Shown here: in pieces, positions 44,135-55,812 of the stretch
Numbering within the stretch: the first letter of the stretch is position 1
Layout of the letters: each line of letters begins with the position of its first letter
NCBI GenBank assembly: GCA_021396245.1
Contig: WNYE01000004.1
Coordinates: 62,001-126,000, forward strand
Source: Sporothrix humicola
Taxonomy: Eukaryota; Ascomycota; Sordariomycetes; Ophiostomatales; Ophiostomataceae
Direction of reading: 5' to 3'
Length of the DNA stretch: 64,000 nt
The notes under the pieces: model-generated
What the model was told of the DNA's origin: nothing
What the model saw: only the letters and a program-made list of their open reading frames with translations
Database searches by the model: none
Translations under genes and position numbers: made by a program

Positions 44135-44960
44135 ATGACCAACGCCCAAGTCTATCACGCTTTCAAGAGCTATGTCTCGCGGCTGCACGACGTTCTCAAC
44201 ATGCGCCGCAACAAGAAGACCAAGCTGGTGATTGTAAGTGACGACCCACACTGCAACCTCAACTACCTAGTGACTTTACTAACATCTCTTCTCCATCTAG
44301 TCTGCCCCGTTCGACTTCAAGAAAGAAGACAGCATGTGCTTCGTCCCAGGTCATGGCGAGGAGTAAGTTTCCACAGCGTGATATCATGCCTCCCTCTCAT
44401 AACAACACTTACTAACGACTCCCTTCAGACTCTACATGCTCCGTGAAAAGGCTGCTGCTAGTATCGTCGGAACCGCCTTCACGAACCCGTACAACGACAA
44501 CTACTCTGACACGGCCACCCTGGCTCCGTCGTCGATCCACGACCTGCACCTCGGCGGCCGTCCTGGCAGCCTCAAGAGCATCAACCGCAGCACCAGCAGC
44601 TTCGAGAAGCACTCGCTGCGCAACCAGCACCTAGCCAAGTCCATGACGGCACCCCTGGCCATACCTTCCAGTGGTGCAGGCACGATGCTCGCGGCCCCGC
44701 CCACGCCCACGTCGATCCGTTCCGCCCGGTCGTCGCCCACGTCGCCCATGGCCCGTCGCAACCTGCATGTGCAAGGCCACTATGAACACACGTTCTGTGG
44801 CAACTGCCAGCATGTCACTGTGAAGAAGCCGGAACAGAAGCCCTACTCAGGCGGGTATGTTGACCGGAGCTTCCAGGTTGAGATGACGAAGGACTACCGC
44901 GACTACGAGCCCTCGGGCCTGTCCGTCCCGTCGTCCTCGTCCTCCGCTGCTTCTATCTAG
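44135..44960 (+). CDS. hypothetical protein, Ser-rich, unknown function
   Basis: Exons 44135-44233, 44301-44362 and 44429-44960 give 230 residues; I do not recognise the family. Both introns (67 and 66 bp) have gtaagt donors and good acceptors, and splicing keeps a sensible frame (TKLVI|SAPFDFKKEDSMCFVPGHGEE|LYMLREKAAAS), so the gene model is solid. The N-terminus is basic and helical (HAFKSYVSRLHDVLNMRRNKK). The middle is Ser/Thr/Pro-rich, probably disordered, with SP and TP sites that kinases could use. A CGNC pair in HTFCGNCQHVTVKK and a Tyr-rich KDYRDYEPSG segment precede a poly-Ser end. There is no signal peptide or membrane helix. The A-rich leader and modest size suggest a regulated cytosolic or nuclear protein; that is inference. 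Confidence 0.75.
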
Positions 44961-46485
44961 TCGTGGGCCCTTTTTGGCGGCAACTTCACTGCCTACAAAA
45001 GACAAGCCCACAGAGCCTGGGCACAGACAGCCACTGTTCTCGCATCTTGGTAAAAGAGATGCCTGGCAGGACTCGTCTTTAAGATTTATTACTCTTTTCA
45101 TTTGTCGACCTTTCCTTTGTCATCTTTGCTTTTTTTCTTTTCCTTTTTCCTTTGTCACGGTATGATACCAAAGCCTTGAGCGATGCGGTGCTTTTCTCTC
45201 TCTCTTTTTGTTTTCTGTCGATATTTGCTTTTACTGGTCTTTCTGATCGTTTGCTTTCCCTTCTCTGGCGCTGAAAAAGGGACGGATGACGGATACGGGC
45301 ATGAACATTGTTATCTAATGTATGATTGTCCTTTCTTGCTGGCCTCTTTTGCTGCCTTTCTCGGCTCTGTTTTGATTTACTCTTTCCTCGACAGTTTACT
45401 CTACACCATCTACGATGGATATCTTAATGAGCGTCTAGATTACCTTGGTTGCTTTTCCGTTTTTGAATAGCGTTATGGACTGTCAACGAAGGGATTCAAT
45501 GACACAGCTTAAAATGGTGACAATACAGTCACTTAATAAAATCATCACTTATCTCATTTGTATCTCACACTCGTACATGTGATTTTTTGTGAACCACATT
45601 GTTGTCCACAATATTACCCGACTCACACCATCGGTTAACAAATTCATGGTTAACAGTGAGAGCCTTGGCATAGACCGTAAATGAATCAGTCCCGACGAAC
45701 CTTTGCTTTCAGAGTTTGAGAGTGCGGAGAAGCACCAAGCACCCCGGCCATGATCCTTCTCTACCCCAACACATCAAAACACCAAACGGCGTTGCTGCGG
45801 GTCCCGCCCGGTACCAGATATCCGCCCTTGTCTCCCCGAGTTTCTTTTGCCTTTCCTTCCCTCTCACCTCCGTATTTTTTCACAGTCCGATCTGCATCGG
45901 ACAGGCTTTGCCAGATGTAGCATCGACTCGGCAGGTGCAGAGCAAGCGGAGATTTTGACCTCAAAAAATCCAATCGCCATGTAAGCCGACCCGACATACA
46001 ACCTTGAATCGAGTTCTGTCCTTGGAGAACCCTTGCCTTTTGTTGAGAGAAGGATGGGGTACCGGGTATGGAGAAGTAGGCGACTTCCCCTTCGTTTTCG
46101 TTTTGTCTTGGATGTTGGCTTCCATGACCGACCACATGCGATGGTCCATGACTCGTTCTGCCCCGTGGGGAGAGTTTTCTATCAGAACCCCGGCAGACTT
46201 ATCCTCGCCATCATGTAGAACGTAGGCGACGGTCCATATGCGAGCACGACTGTCGATCGCCGAGTATAAGGTCGGCGATGCAGTCGAGCCACGTTTTGAA
46301 GTGTTCTATTTTGTGACCTGTCCTTCTGTCTTTCTCGTGGTCCTCTTCTCTTTCATCTTTTCTTTTTCTTTTTTTATACCTTTTGGCACTTAACGCCACA
46401 CATATTCGCCCATTTAGTCTTGGCAGCCCTGCGAGGCACAACCTTATCAATTTATTCTATTTTGTGCTCGACCTCCTCCACTACA
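44961..46485. other. spacer, hypothetical protein to MFS permease
   Basis: 1.5 kb. The first 500 bp are T/C-rich 3' flank. A 95-codon frame at 45183-45470 starts with ATG and a hydrophobic stretch, but its T-rich codons look like transcribed 3' UTR. No gene supported; the last 150 bp are the C/T-rich leader of the permease. Confidence 0.4.
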
Positions 46486-48105
46486 ATGACAAAGGGCGAA
46501 GATAATATTGAGCTCGGTACGAGTAAGGCCGTCGAGGCCGGCGACGTCTCGGCCATCCACATGACCAACACAAACGACGCTGGCGACGATGTCGACCTCA
46601 AGGCGCCCGTTTTGGCGACCGTGCCCCGGCCGGACAGCATCGCCAACATGTCCGACGAGGAGCTGCGCAAGCTCAATGTCAAGATGACGCGCAAGATGGA
46701 CCTGGTGATTATGCCGATCATGGGTATTCTGTACATTCTCAACTATGTCGACCGCTCTGCCCTTGCCGCCGCTAAAGTCTACGGTATCATGGATGATCTC
46801 GGCATGACCACGCAGCAGTTTGCCACTGCCATCTCGATCTTGTTCGTCGGCTACCTGCCCTTCCAGATCCCGTCCAACCTCATCATGACCCGCATCACGC
46901 GGCCCGGTCTCTACATTTGCAGTGCCGCCGCCATCTGGGGTGCTGTCAGCGCGTCGACGGCAGCCGCCAAGTCGTACTCTGGCCTGCTGGTCATTCGCGT
47001 GTTTCTGGGCGTCACGGAGGCCGTCTTCTTCCCCGGTGTCCTGTATTTTCTGAGCGCCTGGTATGACCGCTCCCAGCTGGGCAAACGCCTGGCGGCGCTC
47101 TTCATGTTCCAGATGCTCGGCAGCGCTTTCGGTGGCTTTGTCGCGGCGGCCTGTCTGACGCTCGACGGCCGGTACGGCATTGCCGGCTGGCGCTGGCTGT
47201 TTATCGTCGAGGGCGTCGTCACCGTCGGTTGCGGCATCATTTTCGCGCTCATCATGCCCGAGTTCCCGCACAACGCCAAGCGGCTGCTGACCTCTGTTGA
47301 GCGGGACTATGCCGTGTGGCGCCTCGAAATGGAGGCCGGCGCCGGCGAGGCGCACGAGGAGACGACGGTGTGGCAGGGGTTCAAGCTGGCGATGACGGAC
47401 CCCAAGATCTGGGCGCTCGTGTGGTGCGGCGGCATGGGCCAGGCCATGGGCACCATTGTCAACTTTTTCCCGTAAGTTACCAGGGAGCAGGCCGATGAAT
47501 TTGATTTCCCGTTCCCTTACTAACTTGATAGAACCATCGTGTCGACTCTCGGCTACAGCAGCCTCATCACCCTCCTTCTGACCGCTCCGCCCTACATCCT
47601 GGCCGCCATTGTCTTCTACATTATCTCCTACATTAGCGACCGCAAGAACGTTATGTACATAATCATTGTCAGCTGCCTCGGCGTCGCCGTCGTGGCCTAT
47701 GTCATCGCCCTCTCGACGCTCAACATTGGCGCCCGCTACTTTGCCATGATGCTCATGCCCTCGGTCTGCTCCGGCCCGCAAATCATGCTCTACAAGACCT
47801 TGCACCTGCACATGGCCCGCCCGTTCCCCAAACGCGCTGCCGGTGTCGCCATGATCAACGCCATTGGCGGCCTGTCCAACGTCTGGGGCAGCTATCTCTA
47901 CTACGACGGCCCGCACTTTTACGCCGCCTTTGGCACGCTGCTGGCCTGCACATTTGCGTTCTTCGTCACCATCACGCTGTACCTGCTCCACGTTCGGCGC
48001 CTGAACCGTCTGCTCGGCGGCTCGCCCGAGGACCAGCGCAAGGCCATGAAGAGCGGTGTTACGCAGCAGCAGGTCGACATGGGCTGGCGGTATGTTGGAT
48101 ACTAG
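46486..48105 (+). CDS. MFS permease, allantoate/anion:cation symporter type
   Basis: Exons 46486-47471 and 47532-48105 give 519 residues. The 12-helix layout and motifs place it in the anion:cation symporter branch with yeast Dal5 (allantoate) and nicotinate permeases: an N-terminal KMDLVIMPIMGILYILNYVD, DRSALAAAK, PSNLIMTRITRPGLY, then LGVTEAVFFPGVLYFLSAWY and AGWRWLFIVEGV. Such carriers import organic anions or small nitrogen compounds with protons at the plasma membrane. The central loop after helix 6 carries an acidic segment. The 60-bp intron splits a proline codon in NFFP|TIVSTLGY. I start at 46486 (CTACAATGA); the frame extends upstream only through a TTG. It sits upstream of a Zn2Cys6 regulator and may belong with the catabolic genes to its right. 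Confidence 0.88.
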
Positions 48106-49246
48106 GTGGTAGGCGAGAGGCGGTGAGATTAATGATTGGAAATGGGAGATGTTGATCAGTTGTGGTGAAACGACTCATTGCAGAAGCTATCTTTATCAAT
48201 AGGCGAGGCTAGGACCCTAAATCAAACGTATTGTTCTTCACACAAAAAACTAGAGCATATTTACATTGAAAATGAGGCTCGACTTGATAATAAACATTGA
48301 CACCCAAAAATAGGCTTTCACAAAATTTATGTGAGTCGGTATGCCTATTTAATGCCGTTCTCACGATGCTGTGGTCATTTTCCACTTCCTGCCTTTTTCG
48401 GTGTGAAAACCGTCACTTCTTTTTTAGTCTTTTCTAGCCTGTCATGCCTTGATCTGTAGGGGCAGTACGCTATGCCTGCCTATTATGGCCCATTACAGCC
48501 CGTTACAGCGCTAATATGTGCTCACGTGTCGCTAAACAGGGCCCCCCGTCACGCTAAAGCGGCCCTTTGTTAGCTCACACAGGGGATTGACAGCCCCAAT
48601 TGTCCAATCGACTGCAGAATTTTCAGCACTCTCGACGCTCTTTGACGTTTTCTTGGTGTGGAGGGCTCATGATTGACAGATTGACCGTGTAACCGCTGTA
48701 TCCCCGGCGAGGAAGGAGGAGAAGACCAGGCATTGGGCAGCATCTGAGAGGGAAAGTGACAGGGTCGAGCCTCTTTGCCTGTGGAGAAGGAGCGACCCCA
48801 GGAAAATGGTGGAGAAGGAAAGAGAGAAAGACGAGAAAAAAAGAGGAAAATTGGGAGAAAGGTTGCTCCTTCCGTTTGTCGTCGGCTGTTTTTCTCAGTC
48901 GGGTTTTCGTGTGTCGTTCCTTCCCAAGCTTTACATGTGCCTTCCTTTTCTGACAGCTTCACTTTCTTTTTACCTTGCATGCATTGGCCCCCCTTTTATT
49001 TCACTTTCTGTCTTTTTCCGTCCCTCATCCTCTCGTCGCCTGTTTCCGACAGGTTCTGTTCTGCGAAAACGGGGAAGCCTGTCATCACCATCCACTTTCC
49101 ACTTGCAGCTGCTGCGGTCCCGCTCTGATCGGCCACTCGAGCCGACAGAAAGAATACCCGACCGAGCAAAGGAACAAGTCCGATCCGGATCGGGTCTCAC
49201 ATCTTCTTTACATTCAGCCTCACTTTCTTTTCCCCGCCACGCCTCT
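48106..49246. promoter_or_regulatory. spacer permease / Zn2Cys6 regulator
   Basis: 1.1 kb; no gene supported. C/T-rich from about 48880 toward the regulator. Open frames here overlap on both strands. Confidence 0.4.
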
Positions 49247-51958
49247 ATGCATCAATACCAGTCATCACCGCGCCCCAGCGGCGGCAGCGGCGGCGCATGG
49301 TTCTCGCCGGCCACGCCCTCTGCGCGCTCGGCTCGGTCGAGAGAGGGATGCTTGACGTGCAAGTAGGTCATCTCACAGTACCTGACCTGTAACGTATCCT
49401 TTAATTCTGACCCACTGACTTTGACCCCCAGACGCCGCAAGGTCAAGTGCGATGAGCAGCGCCCGCGGTGCTCGCACTGCGAGCGCCTGAACATGGAGTG
49501 CAAGTGGCGGCCGCTCGTGAACAATGCAAACGGCGGCAATGCCAATGGCGCCTCACATTATGGCCACCATAATGGCCACACGAATGGCCACCACGACACA
49601 AACGGCATGCAGCAACAACTGCAGCTGCCGGACCGGCCCATGTCTGCGTTCATGTCGACCCTCGAGCGACCGCCGTACGATGGCGCTGGCAGTGACGCGT
49701 CGGCCGGGCAGGCCCCGGCACCAGTCCAGGCTCCGACACAGAACGGCAATGGAAACGTCAACGGATCCAGCCACGGCCGGAGCATGTCGACCTCCGTGGC
49801 CACATCAACATCGGCATCTTCACCACGCCTCTTTAACGGAAACGGGACCGCAAACCAGAACAACAGTATGCTTGCGCAACAGCAGCAACACCAACCACAA
49901 CAACAGCAGCAGTCACAGCAACCGCCCTCTCAACCAACACCCCAACCACAACAAACCCCACAACCACAACCCACCCATGCCGTCAACCAAGTCTTTGACT
50001 TTGCCAGCTTCATGTGGGACGCCGACGACATGTGGCAGGACGTGCGGCATCAGATGGGCGTGGGTGGCCTGATTGCCGACATGGGCGGCGTCCCAGGGCT
50101 GACGGGGTCGACATTCAACAATGGCGGCGCGGGCAATGGCCTGACCACCGACGCCAACGGCAATTTGTTGCAACACCAACACTGCGCAGCCGACATTCAC
50201 ATGAACGAGTCAACACAAGGTGGCGGCCTGTCATTATCACCACAGACGGCGGAAGCCCCAGCGGCCGAAAATTATCGTTTAATGGACTACTTTATTCACG
50301 CCGTCACCCCACCGATCCTGGCCGAGGTCGAGACGCAAAAGAAGTGGCTGGTGATGCGGCGCGTGCTGGTCGGGCGGGCCAATGCGTCGTCAATGGTGCG
50401 CTGGGCCATCCTGGCGTTTTCCAACTTTATGCTTGTGCAGCGCGAGGGCGCGTGGCTGGCTAGTCGCCAGAACCACTACGAGAACGCGCTGACCGAAGTG
50501 CTGGCGGCCATCGACATGGCAGCGACGGCAGCGGTCCTATTGGACGGTGGCCAGAGGCGAGAGGATACGAACGGTGCCGGCAATGGAAACGGGGCAGCAA
50601 ATGGCGGCAATAACGACAACGGACCAGGTACGGCAGCCACGACAGATTCAGGGACGACGTCAGCGGCGGGCAACAACGCCATTACGAACATCAAGGGAAC
50701 ATCGACAAACGGTCACAATACTGGCGATGTCAACTACGCACCTGCGGGTGTCGCGGCACCTAATGATACGAACAACAGTAATCAGAACGGAAACAACAAA
50801 CTCCACGGCCGGTTCCTGACTGGTAGTGTACAGTCTCGTGCACCGTCAGTACAGCCAGTTCTATCGCTGTCAAGATCTAGCACGCACCGCGAGAACTTGC
50901 TGGCGACACTATTCTTCCTCAGCTATGTCGACATCCTCGAGGGCCGTATCGACGCTGCTCACGCCAACCTCAAACGCGCACATGATATCCTCAAGAACAG
51001 CGAAAAGGGCGGCAAGTTTAGTGCAGTCGAGCGGCAATTCCTGCTCTGGCTGCGGCTGCTCGACGCCCGTGCTGTATCAGCTGGCGGTGAGGGTTTGTTC
51101 TTGTCGACTGACGACGAGCGGCTACTTGTGGAGACGCCGCCGGCCGGAGCACTCGAGGCAGAACTGGGCCAGATGGACGGCGAAGGCGGGGCCAACGGAG
51201 CCAACGGAACCAGCGGCGGAGGGCCAGTGACGATGGGCAGCACCAACGGAAGCATTACTACACCGACGGGCATTGACCCACCAAACGACGATATCGAAGA
51301 CGTGCTGTTCCAGATCTTGTACCAGCCAGGCATTCTCTTCTTCCAAAAAGTGCAGAGCTTTATGGGCCGTATCTCGCGGATTGACCCATGGCACCGGTCC
51401 CGAGGGACAGTCGAAGACGAAATCGACGTGATGAACATTGGCGCGGCGATTGCTAAGGACCTGAGGACACTCTACGACAACCGGCCGATGCTGATGGACT
51501 ATGCCGTGGCTGGCAAGCTGACGGCGGCACATGTGTCTGCACACTTGGCGTTTGCCGTGACACGGTCCTTCCGGACATACTTGTGCAACTACTACGCGAG
51601 TAAAGTGCACTTGCACCGCGTGGCGTACAAGACACTCCCTCTGACGCAAGAGGCGACGGAGGCGCTGGCACAAATTCGGCATTACGCCCGTCTTCTGGTG
51701 GAGGCACTGGACGCCGAGGACGCGCTGCCGGCCAACATGCTCTGGCCACTGCTGATGCTGGGGTCGGAAGAGCCCGACCCAGTGGAGCGGGCGTGGATCC
51801 ACACGCAGATCATGCGCATGCAGACGGTGGCGGGCAACTCCAAGATCACGGCGCAGGTGCTGGCCGAGCTGCAGGCACGGCAGGACGCAGCACAAGCACG
51901 GGTGGACATTCGGTCGGTCATGCACGCCATCTTCAACTCGTGTTTTGCGATTGTGTAG
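49247..51958 (+). CDS. Zn2Cys6 (GAL4-type) fungal transcription factor
   Basis: Exons 49247-49362 and 49432-51958 give 880 residues. It is a DNA-binding regulator with the Zn2Cys6 cluster at residues 35-62: cysteines at 35, 38, 45, 52, 55 and 62 in GCLTCKRRKVKCDEQ and RCSHCERLNMEC. The intron splits codon 39, inside the zinc cluster, so without splicing the domain is missed. After that come Asn/Gly/His- and Gln/Pro-rich tracts (about 75-190). The middle homology region follows (YFIHAVTPPILAEVETQKKW, WAILAFSNFMLVQREG), of the Fungal_trans_2 type, and the C-terminus has LWPLLMLGSEEPDPVERAW. More Asn/Gly tracts interrupt the middle. It ends 97 bp from the converging dehydrogenase gene and may control the catabolic genes nearby (inference). 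Confidence 0.9.
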
Positions 51959-52055
51959 CCGCGGGGTGGGCAGAGGAAGTAAATAATGATTACATGAAAA
52001 ATAAATAAAAATTGCAAACTTTTAAACACGCTCTATCTTTAGTTTCTCCACTCGT

Positions 52056-53090
52056 CTACTTAAACAGGTGCTTGTTCACCGGGGTCAATGGCGGCTGCCC
52101 CGTCAGGACATTGCGCACGTTCTCCATGGACAGGCGCTCAAAGCCAATGTTGGTCTCGAGCGCGCCGCCGGCCGTGTGGCAGGTGAGGGTGGCTTGTCTT
52201 GAGGCGACAAGACGGGGGTCCACGTTGGGCTCGTCCTCGAAGACGTCCAGGCCGACCGCCGACAGCTGGCCCGACGCCAGCGCGTCCACCACCGCATCAG
52301 CATCCACCAGGCCGCCGCGGGCAATGTTGACGAGGCGGGCGCCCTTTTTCATCTGGGCGATGCGCGTCGCGTCAATCAGCTTGCCACCGCTACCCGGCGC
52401 GGCCACGACGACGCAGTCAGCCGACGCCAGCATCGATTCGAGAGTCGGGTGGCCGGTGGCGTTGCCGGCTGCCGCTTCTTGGGAGGCGGTCTTGGGGAAG
52501 GGGTCGTAGTACTCGATGCGCATGCCGAACGCGGCGGCGGCCTTGCTGGCGATGCGCTGGCCAATGTTGCCGAGGCCGATGATGCCCAGCGTGTGGCCCT
52601 GGGGGTTGTGTGCGGTGTGAGGGCAGTTGTGGTGGGCGTCGAGGAAGATGGCAGTGTCGCCCGCGCGGGCGGCCATGTTGGACCACTGCATGTTGCGGAA
52701 GACGCTGATAATGTGGTAGAGGGCCATGTCGGCGACGGCTTCCGACGACGCCGAGGCGCCGTTGCAGTACAGAATGCCGGCGGCGGCCAGCAGGTCGACA
52801 TCAGCCCAGTCGTAGCCGGCGCCAGCGGACGCAAAGACTTTCAACGAGTCGGGCAGCAGCGGAATCAGTTCAGAATCCCACCGCCCCATCTCACCGCCGG
52901 TGGACCAGAACGGCCGCATAATGGCCGAAAAGTCGCCCCATTTGCGCGTCCGCAGAGCCTCCAAAAAAGCCGGACGCTGGCGGTCTTCGAGGGGCGGGTT
53001 GATGATTGTGAACTGGTCAGCGAGGCTGGCGTAGAGGTCGAGGTTGTGGCGGACGGGGTCGCCTAGGTGGAGGATGACGGGTTTGGACAT
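52056..53090 (-). CDS. D-isomer-specific 2-hydroxyacid dehydrogenase (first)
   Basis: A single exon for 344 residues from the ATG at 53090; upstream frame is non-coding leader. The family reduces 2-keto acids to D-2-hydroxy acids (or the reverse) with NAD(P)H. The Rossmann motif is GIIGLGNIGQRIASKAAAA, and the catalytic Arg is in ARLVNIARGGLVD. The acid residue is in DVFEDEPNVD. The usual catalytic His stretch reads LTCHTAGGALETN, close to fungal D-mandelate/glyoxylate-type enzymes. The N-terminal part (KPVILHLGDPVRHNLDLY) is typical. The substrate is not predictable. A second, more distant member lies at 61.1-62.1 kb, and the kinase and aldolase between them suggest a shared keto-acid pathway. 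Confidence 0.9.
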   Translation of the reverse strand: MSKPVILHLGDPVRHNLDLYASLADQFTIINPPLEDRQRPAFLEALRTRKWGDFSAIMRPFWSTGGEMGRWDSELIPLLPDSLKVFASAGAGYDWADVDLLAAAGILYCNGASASSEAVADMALYHIISVFRNMQWSNMAARAGDTAIFLDAHHNCPHTAHNPQGHTLGIIGLGNIGQRIASKAAAAFGMRIEYYDPFPKTASQEAAAGNATGHPTLESMLASADCVVVAAPGSGGKLIDATRIAQMKKGARLVNIARGGLVDADAVVDALASGQLSAVGLDVFEDEPNVDPRLVASRQATLTCHTAGGALETNIGFERLSMENVRNVLTGQPPLTPVNKHLFK

Positions 53091-53707
53091 TATGAGGGAT
53101 GCGATGTGATGTGATTGAGGTGTTGAGAGGAAGTAGTGAGATGCAGAGGTAGGAAAGGATAAGGTAGAAGACAGGCAACAGGCAATGGACAAAATGGGAG
53201 ACAGAAGGAAGACGAATTGGGTAGGCACGTCAGTTAAGGGATATGGATGTCACGTAGTGACGACGGTGATGAGCTCCGATGAAAGAAAGCTTGGTCGCGA
53301 GTTCGCATTTGCACGTCACACGTCGCAAAGGAAACGAAACCCAAGGCAAAAAGGCAAGGTCATTCAGGTACTGACACATGTGCGGAGACGGAGGGGAAGA
53401 AGGAGCAGGTGGGTACAAGTCAATTGGGTGAAGATGGAGCTTGTTTGCGATTCTAAGAAAGTGCTTGCATTTGCATGGTGGATGCGGAGAAGAAAGAAAG
53501 AAGAAAGAGGCGACGTCAAAGCCTGAAAGACGTGGGCTTCGTCGCACCGACGCAGGTCGGATGCGCCAGTCCAAATCAGGAAGCCACGACGGTGTGTTCG
53601 TGCCGGTACCGGGCCCCACCATCCCCGTGTAAGTGCTGTGGGGCCACCCTAAGTGCCGACACTACAGTTGAGAGTGCCTTCCTTTTTAGCACCTTTCAAC
53701 CAACCGA
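53091..53707. promoter_or_regulatory. spacer upstream of the first dehydrogenase
   Basis: 617 bp between two minus-strand genes; no gene seen. Confidence 0.4.
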
Positions 53708-54754
53708 CTATGCTTGGCTGCCAGGCACATCGACCTCATCCATCCAGGGAATCGACTCTTGGGCACCGCGACGGCTGACGGCGACGGCGGCCGCACGATT
53801 GGCCCAGGCGACGGACGCGGCGACGGTGTGGCCCTGGACCAGCCCCAGGGCATAGGCGCCAATAAACGTGTCGCCGGCCGCGGTTGTGTCGACGACGGTC
53901 GTTTTGGCGGCGGGGACTAGGCCACTCTCCGAGGCTGACGCATGGTAGACACCTGCTCCGCCGAGCGTAATGACCACGTGCTGGACGCCGAGCGTCAAGA
54001 AATGGGCGGCGACACGAGCCAGCTCTGCGTCTCGTTTGGCGTCAGAGAGATCGAGAGTTGTCCCACTCAAGAACGACGCCTCGGTCTCATTGACGACGAG
54101 GTGTGTGATGCACTTGTATGCGTCCTCCGGGAGGTGGTCGGCGGGCGCGGCGTTGAGCAGCACGGGGATGCCTTGACGGCGGGCCGTTTTCAAGATCTGG
54201 AGGACGGTCGGTAGGGGAATCTCGAGTTGGAGGAGGAGGAGCGAGGGGAGCTGACCGTCGACCAACGGTAGACTTTCGTCGTAGTCCTCTGGAGACAGAC
54301 TGGCGTTGGCCTCCGCTGACAACAGGATCCGGTTCTCGCCGCCGGCGGCCTCGTCCACCAGGATGACGGCGACGCCCGTACTCTGGCCGGGCCGGATGGC
54401 GACACCGGACGTGTCGATGCCCACCGCCCCCAATGCTGACGTCATTTTCTTCCCGTACACATCGTCGCCAACAGCGCCGACCATGCGCACGCTGGCGACG
54501 CCATCTTTTGGCGTGCGTGCTGTCCGCCCCAGCTTGGCACATGCGACGGCCTGGTTGGCGCCCTTGCCGCCCAAGCCCGTCCGGAAGCCGTTGGCGGCCA
54601 TAGTCTCACCGGCGGCGGGCATGCGCGGCGTGTAGGTGACGAGGTCGGCGTTGAGGGAGCCGATGACCATGATCGATGGTTTCGGTGGGGAGGGGTTCTG
54701 GCCCTGCTCATGCGGGGAGCCGATGGGATCGGTGCCGACAGTTGGAGAAGCCAT
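53708..54754 (-). CDS. RBK1: ribokinase-type PfkB sugar kinase
   Basis: A single exon for 348 residues from the ATG at 54754. Ribokinase phosphorylates D-ribose to ribose-5-phosphate with ATP. Substrate motif IMVIGSLNADLVTYTPRMP and GGKGANQAVACAKLG (62-76) identify the PfkB family; the later TTVVDTTAAGDTFIGAY carries the ATP/anion-hole motif with the catalytic Asp. The motif LLNAAPADHLP and THLVVNETEA are ribokinase-like. The related keto-deoxy-sugar-acid kinases share this fold, so with an aldolase next door the real substrate could be a sugar acid. The gene is divergent from the aldolase with about 1.06 kb between starts. Upstream frame is opened only by TTG. Confidence 0.82.
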   Translation of the reverse strand: MASPTVGTDPIGSPHEQGQNPSPPKPSIMVIGSLNADLVTYTPRMPAAGETMAANGFRTGLGGKGANQAVACAKLGRTARTPKDGVASVRMVGAVGDDVYGKKMTSALGAVGIDTSGVAIRPGQSTGVAVILVDEAAGGENRILLSAEANASLSPEDYDESLPLVDGQLPSLLLLQLEIPLPTVLQILKTARRQGIPVLLNAAPADHLPEDAYKCITHLVVNETEASFLSGTTLDLSDAKRDAELARVAAHFLTLGVQHVVITLGGAGVYHASASESGLVPAAKTTVVDTTAAGDTFIGAYALGLVQGHTVAASVAWANRAAAVAVSRRGAQESIPWMDEVDVPGSQA

Positions 54755-55812
54755 GGCGAGGAGGAGAAGTGGAGGAGTGGGTCTGGTTGAGGGTCGAGGT
54801 CTGGTAAGGTTGTTGTCCTGTGACGGTATGGTGTTTTTTGTTCCTCTTGTTCCTTTTTGGGCTGGCAAGCTCTACGGTAGGCACGAAAGCTGTGCTCGGC
54901 TTTATCTACGAGGCTGCCATGTCCAGACGTTCTAGAAGCTTGACGAGACAGAAAAAAATATGTGCCGTCGCGTGGCAGGAGTCTGATCGTGAAGATGAAC
55001 TCATTCACAGAGAACAAAATAAGAGCCGACGAAGATTCACGTTGCAGGCGTGCAGGAACAAAGTGAACGAAAGAGAATGTCGACAACGTGGCTGGCCAAG
55101 TGGACCGCCCGATCGGATGTTGTGAATGCGGTTTAGTGCGGCTCCTGCTAGCTTCCAGGGCTCTTTAGCGGGTGTTAGCGTGTCTCCGGGTTCACCCCAG
55201 TGGATGCAGTGTTAGTGGCGTCGTCGCATTCACCAGTGCTAGCGCATCCGATCAACAGTGAAGCGCACTGCGACGATTCTGCGAAACACTACGCCAACTC
55301 CGCGACTCGGGGCCTTTCACAGTTTTTTGGGAGCAAACGCTGTGGATATTGACTGCCGTCGAGATCACGCATCATACGGTCATACGGTTTTTCTTAGACT
55401 ACTATCCTAGACTACTATGCGAGGCGAGCGTGGGGGAACGGCGTGACAGACAGTAATACCATTAGAAAGTAGCATGGATCGGTGGATTCGAGGCCGACAG
55501 CACTCGTCCGGGTGACGTGACGGCCAGTGAGAGGGCAGGGAAAGAAAATAAAGAGGGGGGGCATGAAAGAAAAAAAAGGACACAGAAAGACGATCGGTCC
55601 AGACTGGTCCGATGTAGGCTGAGCTTTACAAACAAGAGACAAAGATCCTAGCCTGCTTCTGCCAAAACAAAACAAATCAAAAGTTAGCAAACATCATCCC
55701 CATCTCATTCTTTCTCTCGCTCACACAACTTGACCACTCTCAACCCTCAACAACACTCCCTCTCACCAACTTCCCCTCACCACCACCACCCCTCACACAA
55801 AACACACACACA
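54755..55812. promoter_or_regulatory. divergent promoter region kinase / aldolase
   Basis: 1.06 kb shared by two divergent starts. The last about 120 bp before the aldolase ATG are C/A-rich (repeated CCACC and CACA), a typical fungal leader. The 12-mer GCGGGTGTTAGC at 55168-55179 recurs at about 22507. No gene seen. Confidence 0.5.

Noticed and set aside
45183..45470. 95-residue ATG frame with a signal-peptide-like start
   Set aside because: The hydrophobic look comes from T-rich codons unlike neighbouring genes, and it lies in the 3' flank of the gene at 44.1-45.0 kb.
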